The notes below the pieces were generated by a model. The model made no database searches. It saw only the letters and a list, made by a program, of their open reading frames with translations, and had not been told where the DNA came from. This document shows, piece by piece, positions 26,747 through 35,380 of a stretch of DNA of 40,590 nucleotides (positions within the stretch are counted from its first letter, which is position 1; every line of letters begins with the position of its first letter). Location: assembly GCA_000496195.1 (NCBI GenBank), contig KI543177.1, positions 92,498 through 133,087 of the forward strand, given 5' to 3'. Position numbers and translations under genes: made by a program. The stretch is from an uncultured archaeon A07HB70. GTDB taxonomy: Archaea; Halobacteriota; Halobacteria; Halobacteriales; Haloferacaceae.

Positions 26747-29127
26747 CGGGTCTCGCGGGCCGCCGCGACGGTCCGGACCGCAGCCGCGTTCTCCGCGACG
26801 TCGTGGACCCGCACCACGTCGGCCCCGCGCTCGGCGGCCATCGCCGTCGCCGCGACCGTCGGCGGCAGGCGCTCGCCGCTCTCGGTGCCCGTGGCCCCGA
26901 ACATCGACTTTCGGGAGTGGCCGACCATCACCGGACAGCCGAGCGCCCGGAACTCGGCGAGACGGTCGACGAGTTCGAGCGACTCCGCGGCGCTCTTGCC
27001 GAACCCACAGCCGGGGTCGACGACGATCCGGTCGCGGTCGATCCCCGCCCGCTCGGCGTGGAGCACCTGCTCGGACAGCTCGGCGAGGACGTCCTCGACG
27101 ACGTCGTCGTAGGTGACCGACCGGTCCGGGTCGACCGGCGCCGAGAGGCTGTGCATCAACACGAGCGCGGCGTCGTGGTCGGCCACGACGAACCGCATCT
27201 CGGGGTCGGAGAGCCCGGAGACGTCGTTGACGATGTCGGCCCCGGCTGCGAGAGCGGCCTCGGCGACGGGGGCCTTCCGGGTGTCGACAGAGACCGGCAC
27301 GTCGAGGTCGGCAACCGCCTCGATCACCGGCTCGACCCGGGCGATCTCCTCCGTGACGGACACCGGGTCGGCGCCCGGTCGGGTGCTCTCGCCGCCGATA
27401 TCGACGATGTCGGCGCCGTTCGCGACCATCTCCTCGGCTCGGTCCACCGCCGCGTCCATCCGGTTGTACTCGCCGCCGTCGTGGAAGCTGTCGGGCGTGA
27501 CGTTGAGGATACCCATCACCGCCGTCCCCGACGCCGCGTCGAAGGGGTTCCGGGGTGGGTCGTCGACAGCCGCGGCGACCTGTCGGGCGGCGTACGAGCC
27601 CCCGTCGCCGACGGCGTGAAACTGCGGGACGGTGCCGGACAGCACCGTCGCGACGAGCGACCCCGGCGCTCCGGCTGTCGAACGGAGACAGGTGCCGCCG
27701 GCTGCCTCGAACCGCTCGGCGATCCGGTCGGCCTGCGCGGGTCTGAGTGTCGTCGCGAGCGTCCGCCGGTCGACGGCGTCGCCCGCCGCCTCGGAGAACG
27801 TCGCGCCGGAGAGCGCCGCGGAGCCGGGGTCGGCGTCGCGGCTCCGGCGCTTCGGGACGACCAGCCGCGCCCAGCGGTCCCGCGCCTCCGCGACGGCGTA
27901 CAGCGACCCGACGACGAGGACGAAGTCGTCCGGACCCGCCGCGGCGAGCGCCCGGTCGGTCGCCGCCGGGACTGCCTCGACGCGGCGCACGTCGGCGGCG
28001 TGGCCGGCGAAGGCGTCGGCGAGCGTCGCGGGGGACGCGGCCCGGTCGGCGTCGGCGCGGGTGACGAAGGCTGTCGCAGCTGGCGGGAGTTCGTCGGCCA
28101 TCCCCGCGTGGTCCTTGTCCCGCATCGCCCCGAAGACCACGTGGAGGTCGTCGTAGTCGTAGCGGGCGAGCAGGTCGCTCACCGCGGCCATCGCGCCGGG
28201 GTTGTGCGAGCCGTCGAGGGCGACGGTCGGCTCGCGTCCGACGATCTCGAACCGGCCCGGCCACGTCGCCTGCCGGAGGCCCGTCGCCAGCGCCGCCTCG
28301 TCGACCGAGGCGACCTGCCGGGCCAGCGTCGCCGCGACGCCGGCGTTCGTCGCCTGGTGCTGGCCGAGCAGCGGGAGTCGCGTCTCGACCGCCCAGTCGG
28401 CGGCGTCGAGCGACACCTCGCACTCGACGAGATCGACCAGTCCGTGTTCGCGGGCGACCACGTCGGGGCTGGACTCGGGGTCGCCGACGGTCACGACGTC
28501 GGTCACCAGCCGAACTGCCTCGAGCGCAGGGCCGGTCGTGCCGGTGACCAGCGGCGCGTCGGCGGGCGCGACCTGCGCCTTGTCGCGGGCGATCTCCTCG
28601 ACGGTGTCGCCGAGCAGTTCGGTGTGTTCGAGCGACACGCTCGTCACCGCGCTCGCGACGGGGTCGACGGCGCTCGTCGCGTCGTACCGGCCGCCGATAC
28701 CGACCTCCAGGACCGCCACGTCGACGTCCTCGGCGGCGAAGACGTCGAGTGCCACGGCGGTCAGCGCCTCGAAGTGTGTCGGCTCGTCGTCGTCGGCCCG
28801 GAGGCGGTCGAGACAGGGATCCAGGCGCTCGACGGCCCGTGTCACCGCCGCCTTCGAGACGCGCCGACCGTCGACCCGGATCTGCTCGCGAAAGTCGTTC
28901 AGCTTCGGCGAGGTGAACAGGCCGACGCTGCGGCCCGCCGACCGGAGCGTGCTCTCCAGCATCCGTGCGGTGCTCCCCTTGCCGTTCGAGCCGGCGATCT
29001 GGACGCAGTCGAACTCGTCGTGCGGGTCGTCGAGGTGGGCGAGCATCCGTGTCGTCGTCTCGACCCCGAGCTTCGGTCGCCGGCGCTGGAGCGACCGCAG
29101 GCGGTCGGCCGACTCGGTGTACTGCAT
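26743..29127 (-). CDS. folCP: Bifunctional folylpolyglutamate synthase / dihydropteroate synthase fusion
   Basis: N-terminal FolC: IAGSNGKGSTARMLESTLRSAGRSVGLFTSPKL, GQHQATNAGVAATLA, ALDGSHNPGAM. C-terminal FolP: MGILNVTPDSFHDGGEYN, DIGGESTRPGADPV, VSVDTRKAPVAEAALAAGADIVNDVSG, PGCGFGKS, GHSRKSMFG. Confidence 0.96.
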   Translation of the reverse strand: MQYTESADRLRSLQRRRPKLGVETTTRMLAHLDDPHDEFDCVQIAGSNGKGSTARMLESTLRSAGRSVGLFTSPKLNDFREQIRVDGRRVSKAAVTRAVERLDPCLDRLRADDDEPTHFEALTAVALDVFAAEDVDVAVLEVGIGGRYDATSAVDPVASAVTSVSLEHTELLGDTVEEIARDKAQVAPADAPLVTGTTGPALEAVRLVTDVVTVGDPESSPDVVAREHGLVDLVECEVSLDAADWAVETRLPLLGQHQATNAGVAATLARQVASVDEAALATGLRQATWPGRFEIVGREPTVALDGSHNPGAMAAVSDLLARYDYDDLHVVFGAMRDKDHAGMADELPPAATAFVTRADADRAASPATLADAFAGHAADVRRVEAVPAATDRALAAAGPDDFVLVVGSLYAVAEARDRWARLVVPKRRSRDADPGSAALSGATFSEAAGDAVDRRTLATTLRPAQADRIAERFEAAGGTCLRSTAGAPGSLVATVLSGTVPQFHAVGDGGSYAARQVAAAVDDPPRNPFDAASGTAVMGILNVTPDSFHDGGEYNRMDAAVDRAEEMVANGADIVDIGGESTRPGADPVSVTEEIARVEPVIEAVADLDVPVSVDTRKAPVAEAALAAGADIVNDVSGLSDPEMRFVVADHDAALVLMHSLSAPVDPDRSVTYDDVVEDVLAELSEQVLHAERAGIDRDRIVVDPGCGFGKSAAESLELVDRLAEFRALGCPVMVGHSRKSMFGATGTESGERLPPTVAATAMAAERGADVVRVHDVAENAAAVRTVAAARETR

Positions 29128-29163
29128 ATCGCCACCCACGGCGGCGGCGGCATGAACTTATCG

Positions 29164-29186
29164 TCGGGCGAGGACGTCACGCCCGA
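29164..29186. repeat. Inverted repeat in the divergent folCP-fhs intergenic region
   Basis: TCGGGCG (29164-29170) / CGCCCGA (29180-29186); a further CGCCCGA half-site at 29239-29245. Confidence 0.5.
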
Positions 29187-29292
29187 ACCTCGTCGTCTCG
29201 GCGGAGTTACACGACGTGGCAGGGCGGCACAATACGTTCGCCCGACATCAGGTACGAAAACACTCTTGCGGCGGCTGGCGGGATTGGCGGGT

Positions 29293-31020
29293 ATGGCACC
29301 GCCGGAAGAGACGACAGAGCCGATCCCGACGGACTACGACATCGCGCAGGCGACCGAGATGGAGCCCATCTGGGAGCTGGTCGAGCCGTGGGGGCTCGGC
29401 CTCGACGATCTCCAGTACTTCGGGTCCTACACCGCGAAGGTCAAACACGACGCGATCGAGCGGCTGCGCGACCAGGCAGAGGAGCGGGAGAACAACCTGG
29501 TACTGGTGACGGGGATGACGCCGACGCCGAAGGGCGAGGGGAAGACGGTGACCACCGTCGGCCTCGGCCAGACGCTCAACAGCCTCGGCGAGGAGGCGAT
29601 GATCGCCATCCGCGAGCCGTCGCTCGGCCCGGTGTTCGGCGTCAAGGGCGGCGCGGCGGGCGGCGGCCGGTCGCAGGTCCTGCCGATGGAGAACATCAAC
29701 CTCCACTTCACCGGCGACCTCCACGCGCTGACGGCGGCGCACAACCTCATCGCAGCGATGCTCGACGCCCGGGTCTCGCAGGGCAACAGCCTCGACATCG
29801 ACATAAACGACGTGCGCTGGAAGCGGGCACTCGACATGAACGACCGGGCGCTCCGCGAGACGGTCGTCGGCCTCGGCGGCGAGCGCGGCGGGACCCCCCG
29901 AGAGGACGGCTTCGAGCTCACCGCTGCCTCCGAGCTGATGGCCGTGCTCTGTCTCGCCGACGGCCTCGCGGACCTCAAGGAGCGGGTCGCGCGCATCATC
30001 GTCGCGTACGACGACGGTGGCGACCCGGTCACCGTCGACGACATCGAGGCGACCGGCCCGGTGACGATGCTCCTCCGGGACGCGATCAAGCCGAACGTCG
30101 TCCAGACGATCGAGGGCACGCCGGCGTTCGTCCACGGCGGCCCGTTCGCGAACATCGCTCACGGGACGAACTCGCTCATCGCGGACAAGGCCGCGTTCGG
30201 CATGGGCGACTACCTCGTCACGGAGGCCGGCTTCGGCTCCGACCTCGGCGCCGAGAAGTTCATGAACATCGTCTGCCGGCTCGGCGACATGACGCCGAAC
30301 GCCGTCGTCCTCGTCGCCTCCGTCCGGGCGCTCCAGTACCACGGGCTGGAGCAGTGGCCGGTCGACTACGACGAGGTGGAGGCCGCCGGGGTCGCCGAAC
30401 TCGAGCGCGGCTTCGACAACCTCGACGCACACGTCCGGAACCTCCAGCAGTTCGGCACCCCGGTCGTCGTCGCAGTCAACCGGTTCCCCGACGACGACGA
30501 CGACGAGGTCCAGGCGGTACTCGACCACTGTCGCGAGGACCTGGGCGTCCGCGCCGCCGAGTCCGAGATGTTCGCCGAGGGGAGCGAGGGCGGCGTCGCC
30601 CTCGGGGAACAGGTGCTCTCCGCGGTCGACGAGAGCGACGAGGACGAGTTCGAGTTCCTCTACGACGACGAGGCCTCTGTCGCGGAGAAGATCGAGACGA
30701 TCGCGACCGACATCTACGGCGCGGACGGCGTGAAGTTCACCGGGAGCGCCCTCGACGACATCGACCGGATGGAGGGCCTCGGCTTCGGCGACCAGCCGGT
30801 CTGCGTGTCGAAGACGTTCCACTCGCTCAGCGACGACGCGACGGAGAAGGGCGCGCCGACGGACTGGGAGCTCGAGATCACCGAGGTGTATCCGTCCGCG
30901 GGCGCGGGCTTCCTCGTCGCCCTCACCGCCGACGCCCTGACGATGCCCGGGCTCCCCCGGCGGCCCGCCGCCGCCGACATGGATATCGACGGCGAGGGCA
31001 ACATCTCCGGGCTGTTCTGA
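29293..31020 (+). CDS. fhs: Formate-tetrahydrofolate ligase (formyl-THF synthetase)
   Basis: TPTPKGEGKTVTTVGLGQTLNSLGE, REPSLGPVFGVKGGAAGGGRSQVLPMENINLHFTGDLHALTAAHNLIAAMLDA, EGTPAFVHGGPFANIAHGTNSLIADK, FGSDLGAEKFMNI. Confidence 0.97.
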   Translation: MAPPEETTEPIPTDYDIAQATEMEPIWELVEPWGLGLDDLQYFGSYTAKVKHDAIERLRDQAEERENNLVLVTGMTPTPKGEGKTVTTVGLGQTLNSLGEEAMIAIREPSLGPVFGVKGGAAGGGRSQVLPMENINLHFTGDLHALTAAHNLIAAMLDARVSQGNSLDIDINDVRWKRALDMNDRALRETVVGLGGERGGTPREDGFELTAASELMAVLCLADGLADLKERVARIIVAYDDGGDPVTVDDIEATGPVTMLLRDAIKPNVVQTIEGTPAFVHGGPFANIAHGTNSLIADKAAFGMGDYLVTEAGFGSDLGAEKFMNIVCRLGDMTPNAVVLVASVRALQYHGLEQWPVDYDEVEAAGVAELERGFDNLDAHVRNLQQFGTPVVVAVNRFPDDDDDEVQAVLDHCREDLGVRAAESEMFAEGSEGGVALGEQVLSAVDESDEDEFEFLYDDEASVAEKIETIATDIYGADGVKFTGSALDDIDRMEGLGFGDQPVCVSKTFHSLSDDATEKGAPTDWELEITEVYPSAGAGFLVALTADALTMPGLPRRPAAADMDIDGEGNISGLF

Positions 31021-31150
31021 CACGGTCCGGACGGCGCGTTCGCGGCTGCCGACCACGGTCGTGTCCGGCGGAGCGGTCCGGAGCGACACCGGCGACCTGC
31101 GGCGGCTGGAGCAGTCGAGCGTGTCGAGGAGTACCGGACGCCCGGAGCGC

Positions 31151-31537
31151 TCACTCGACGGTCGCGACGGCCTCGATCTCGACCGCCGCGCCTTTCGGGA
31201 CGTCGCCGACACCGACGGCGCTGCGGGCCGGCGGCGCGTCCAGGTCGCCGAAGTACTCGCCGTACGCCTCGTTGAACTCCTCGAAGTCGTCGACGTCGTC
31301 GAGGTAGACCGTCGTCTTCAGGACATCGTCGAGGCCGAGGGCCGCCGCCGAGAGAACTGCCTCGACGTTCCGGAGACACTGGCGCGTCTGTTCGGCGACC
31401 GGCGCGTCGTCGAGCAGGTCACCGTCGGTCGTCAGCGGCAACTGTCCCGCCGTGAACAGCAGGTCGCCGTCCGTGGTCGCCTGGCTGTACGCCCCGACCG
31501 CAGCCGGCGCGTCGTCGGTGCTGATGGTTCGTTTCAC
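31151..31537 (-). CDS. ridA: RidA family enamine/imine deaminase
   Basis: MKRTISTDDAPAAVGAYSQATTDGDLLFTAGQLPL...QTRQCLRNVEAVLSAAALGLDDVLKTTVYLDDVDDFEEFNEAYGEYFGD. Confidence 0.95.
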   Translation of the reverse strand: MKRTISTDDAPAAVGAYSQATTDGDLLFTAGQLPLTTDGDLLDDAPVAEQTRQCLRNVEAVLSAAALGLDDVLKTTVYLDDVDDFEEFNEAYGEYFGDLDAPPARSAVGVGDVPKGAAVEIEAVATVE

Positions 31538-31617
31538 GGCCAGAGCCTGTCGCGGGGGCAGATTAAATCCCGCCGGTGCCCGGCAGCTATTTGCGCGTCC
31601 GCGCCGACCGGTCGTGA

Positions 31618-32829
31618 GTGGCCGACACGACCGAGGGACCGGACAGCGCCGTCGAGGAGGTGTTCTACCCGACGGACCGCGTCACGCTCGTCGACTGGCG
31701 TCGGGTGTCCGGCGCGAAGCCGGCGGTGGCGCTCGTCGGCGTCGTCGCGCTCCTCGCGTTCGTCGCCGGGCTGTCGAACCTGAGCGACGAGGCGCTGGCG
31801 CTGGAGGGGCCGCTCGCGGCTGTCGTGCCCGGCGCGACCGGGTTCGCGCGGTTCGGCGGCGTCGTCGCCGCGTTCACGCTCGCGCTCGTCACCGTCGGGC
31901 TGCGGCGCCGGAAGCGTCTCGCGCTGCGCGCCGCCCTCGTCGTGCTGCCCGTCGTCGCGCTCCTGCCGCTGACGACGCTCCAGCCGACAGACGTGCCGCT
32001 GCTTCTCGCCGCCCTCGCCGCCTACCCGCTGCTCGTCCGCAACCGGGGGAGCTTCGACCGCGCACTCCACCTCGAGCCGCTGCAGGTCGCCTCGCTGTCG
32101 TCGTTCCTCGCCGTCGGCGTCTACGGCACCGTCGGCTCGTACAGTCTGCGGAGCCAGTTCGCCGAGCTCGACGGCTGGGCCGACGCGGTGTACTACGTCA
32201 TCGTCACGATCGCCACCGTCGGCTACGGCGACGTGACGCCGACGACGCCGGTGGCGCAGTGGTTCTCGCTGTCGGTCATCATGCTCGGCACCGGCGCGTT
32301 CACGATCGCCGTCGGGGCGCTGGTCGGGCCCGCGATCGAGTCGCGGATGGCCGCCGCATTCGGAAACATGACCGCATCTGAGCTCACGCTGCTCGAGGAT
32401 CACGTCGTGATCCTCGGCCACGGCGACGTCACCGCACCGCTCCTCGAGACGCTGGAAACCGAGACGAACCTCGTGGTCGTCACGCGCGACTCCGACGCCG
32501 CGGCAGCACTCGGCGACGACGTGAACGTCCTGACCGGCGACCCGACCGACGAGACGGTCCTCGAGGACGCCCGGCTCGACGTCGCACGCGGCGTCGTGGT
32601 CGGGAGCGACGACGACGCGCGGGACGTCCTCGCCGTCATCGCGGCGACGAACGTCGCGCCGGACGTGCGCGTCGTCGCCGCCGCGAACGAGGGCAAACAC
32701 GTCGACAAGCTCGGCTCCGTCGGCGCAGACCGGGTCGTCGACCTGCGTAGCATCGGCGGGCGGCTCCTCGGCCAGTCGGTGCTCGGGAGAGAGCCGGCGT
32801 CGGGCGAGGACCTGTTCGAGGAGCCCTGA
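31618..32829 (+). CDS. Potassium channel with RCK (TrkA-N) domain
   Basis: GTG start; pore DAVYYVIVTIATVGYGDVTPTTP; RCK-like DHVVILGHGDVTAPLLETLETETNLVVVTRD. Confidence 0.92.
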   Translation: MADTTEGPDSAVEEVFYPTDRVTLVDWRRVSGAKPAVALVGVVALLAFVAGLSNLSDEALALEGPLAAVVPGATGFARFGGVVAAFTLALVTVGLRRRKRLALRAALVVLPVVALLPLTTLQPTDVPLLLAALAAYPLLVRNRGSFDRALHLEPLQVASLSSFLAVGVYGTVGSYSLRSQFAELDGWADAVYYVIVTIATVGYGDVTPTTPVAQWFSLSVIMLGTGAFTIAVGALVGPAIESRMAAAFGNMTASELTLLEDHVVILGHGDVTAPLLETLETETNLVVVTRDSDAAAALGDDVNVLTGDPTDETVLEDARLDVARGVVVGSDDDARDVLAVIAATNVAPDVRVVAAANEGKHVDKLGSVGADRVVDLRSIGGRLLGQSVLGREPASGEDLFEEP

Positions 32830-32843
32830 GCAGACGGACGAAC

Positions 32844-32868
32844 CTCTTTATGAGTGTGTGCCACACAC
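32844..32868 (+). promoter_or_regulatory. TATA box plus inverted repeat overlapping the presumed start site of the second BCCT gene
   Basis: ctcttta (32844-32850) followed by GTGTGTG-C-CACACAC (32854-32868), ATG at 32876. Confidence 0.55.
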
Positions 32869-32875
32869 ACACGTA

Positions 32876-34722
32876 ATGAGCTCGCCCGAGTACGGGGACG
32901 CCGGCGGAAGCGTCGCCGAACTCCTCCTGCCGCTGTGTGCCGTCTCTGGCGCGGCGGTCTGTGCGGGATTTTTCTCCCCACGTTCGTCGGCGACGCCGTC
33001 TCCGGCGCGACGTGGCTCGCCGTCTCGCTCGTCTTCTTCGTCTCCGGGCTGGCGTACCTCGCCGTCCTCCCCGGCGACGAGACCTCCAGCGAGTCGGTCC
33101 TGCTGGGCCTCCGGCGCACCGGGCTGGCGGGCACGGTCCGCGAGTTCGTCGGCCGTCACGACCCGATGGTGCTCGGCGTGCCGGCTGTCGTCTTCGCCCT
33201 GTTCGTCGCGGCGCGGGCGGCGTTCCCGGCGGCCACCACGGGCGCCGTCGACGCCGTCTCGGGCGCGGTGCTGCGCCAGTTCGGGGTGTTCTTTCTCGGC
33301 ACCGTCCTCGTCGCCGTCGCGTACTGCGTGTTCCTCCTGCTCGGACCGTGGGGCGACGTTCGCCTCGGCGGGCCGGACGCGGAGCCGACCTACACCTACC
33401 CCACCTACTTCACGCTGATCTTCACCGCCGGTATCGCCGCCGGCATCGTCTTCTGGGGGCCGGCGGAGTCGCTGTTTCACTACCAGACGCCGCCGCCGTA
33501 CTTCGACGCGGCCCCGCGGTCTGACGCCGCCGTCGGCGGCGCGCTGACCTACGCGCTCTTTCACTGGGGCCTGTCGGCGTGGAGCGCCTACGCCGTCGTC
33601 GGGGTTCCGGTGGCGTACTACGTGTTCGAGCGTGGCGCACCCCTCAGGGTGTCGGCCATCCTCACTCCGTTCCTCGGCCCCGACGGCCTCGACACGCTCC
33701 CGGCGCGTGTCGTCGACACCCTCGCCGTCTTCGCCACCGTCGGCGGTATCGCCACCTCCGTCGCGCTGGTGTCCGAGCAGTTCCTCGCCGGCATCGGGTT
33801 CCAGTGGGGCGTCACGACGGGACAGACCGGCCCGGTCCTGTTCGTCGGCGGCCTGACGCTCGTCGTCGTGCTGTCGGCAGTCACCGGCGTCCACCGCGGC
33901 ATCCGGCGGCTGGCCGGGGTGAACGTCGCGCTGTTCGTGCTGTTCGCCGTCGTCGTCGCCGCCGTCGGGCCGCTCGGGGTCGTCTCCGACCGGGGCGCGG
34001 CGGCGCTCGGGAGCTACGCCGTCAACTTCGTTCCGCTGAGCCTCCACGTCGGCGGCGCGTGGGTCGCCGAGTGGACGGTCTGGAACTGGTCGTGGTGGTT
34101 CTCGTGGGCGCCGTTCGCGGGGCTGTTCGTCGCCGCGCTCTCGCGGGGCCGGCGGGTGCGGACCGTCGTGTTCACCGGCGTCGTCGCCACGTCGCTCGCG
34201 ACGATAGCGTGGTTCGTCCTCCTCGGCGGGACGTCACTCTGGGTGCAGCGCACCGGCGTCGCGGACGTTCTCGGTGCCGTCGCGGCCCGCGGCGGCGCCG
34301 AGACGGTCGTCGGCTTCCAGGTGTTCGCCGCGCTGCCGCTCGGGCAGCTGCTCACCTTCCTCTTTCTCGCGCTCATCGTCGTCTTCATGGCCACCTCGGC
34401 GGACACCTCGACGCTCGTCGTCTCTGTGCTGGCGGCGCGCGAGGGCGTCGCGCCGTCTACCGGAAGCGTCGTCTTCTGGGGCGTCTTCCAGGGCGCGGTT
34501 GCCGTCTCCCTGCTCCTCGTCGGCGGCGGGCAGACGCTCCAGGCGCTCGCGGTGCTGACCGGCGGCCCGTTCGCCGTCCTGTCGCTGGTGGCCCTCGCCG
34601 GTCTGACCCTCTCCTTCTACCGCCGGGAGCGGGGTCGGGGCCACGAGTCGCTGGTGACGCGCCTCGGCAGCCGGCTCCCGACGGTCCAGACCCACCACGA
34701 CGTGGAGCCGCCGGAGGAGTGA
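32876..34722 (+). CDS. BCCT family transporter, divergent type; apparent -1 frameshift at a T5 run (32969-32973)
   Basis: Frame 1 MSSPEYGDAGGSVAELLLPLCAVSGAAVCAGFF joins frame 2 LPTFVGDAVSGATWLAVSLVFFVSGLAYLAVLP...; FTAGIAAGIVFWGPAESLFHYQTPPPYF; WTVWNWSWWFSWAPFAGLFVAALSRG; FMATSADTSTLVVSVL. Confidence 0.85.
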
Positions 34723-34735
34723 GGCGCGGACGGCC

Positions 34736-35344
34736 TCAGCCGTCGCGTTCCCGGAGCGCCCGGAGATCCGCGCGGGTGTTGACGTTCGCGAGCGACGACG
34801 CCAGTCCGACCCCGGCACCGGCCCCGACCGGGTGCCGCGCGACGTCGTCGAGGGCGCCGACGAGCGCCCGTACGCCGCCGTCGCGAGGCAGGTCCGGCGC
34901 AACACGGCAGACCGCCTCGCGGCGGTAGAGCGCGTGCGTCGGCTGGACGACGCCGTCCTCGGTCACCACGACGGCGTCGCCCGCCGCCCGGTCGAGCAGC
35001 CACCCGACGGCGGCGGGCGCGAGCAGCGGCATGTCACAGCCACAGACGAACAGCCACGGCTCCGAGAGCGCGCGCGCGGCGCCGACGACACCCGCGAGCG
35101 GCCCTTCGAACTCGGGGTCGTCCTCGACGAACGCGGCGTCGCCGAGAACGGCACCGAGCGCCGTGCGCTGGTCCGGTCCACGGACGGCCACGGCGGGCGG
35201 GGGACCGGTCGCGGCCCGGACCGCCCGGGCGACGTGGACCACCAGCGGGTCGTCGTCGAGCGTCGCGAGCGCCTTCGGCCCGCCCGCGAACCGCCGGCTC
35301 AGCCCGCCGGCGAGCACGACGCCGCGGGTGGTCGGGCGGCTCAC
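34736..35344 (-). CDS. mobA: Molybdenum cofactor guanylyltransferase
   Basis: MSRPTTRGVVLAGGLSRRFAGGPKALATLDDDPLVVHVARAV...EDDPEFEGPLAGVVGAARAL..WLFVCGCDMPLL. Confidence 0.92.
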   Translation of the reverse strand: MSRPTTRGVVLAGGLSRRFAGGPKALATLDDDPLVVHVARAVRAATGPPPAVAVRGPDQRTALGAVLGDAAFVEDDPEFEGPLAGVVGAARALSEPWLFVCGCDMPLLAPAAVGWLLDRAAGDAVVVTEDGVVQPTHALYRREAVCRVAPDLPRDGGVRALVGALDDVARHPVGAGAGVGLASSLANVNTRADLRALRERDG

Positions 35345-35380
35345 ATGCGCGGGAGCGGCGCCGCGGGCTTGAGCGTTCGG

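Noticed and set aside
26803-31020. 1405-aa plus-strand ORF
   Set aside because: Its first ~830 codons are antisense to folCP; the true gene is fhs starting at ATG 29293.
32969-32973. Canonical programmed -1 ribosomal frameshift in the second BCCT gene
   Set aside because: The site (A TTT TTC) is not a standard X XXY YYZ slippery heptamer and I saw no clear downstream pseudoknot; error or transcriptional slippage is more likely.
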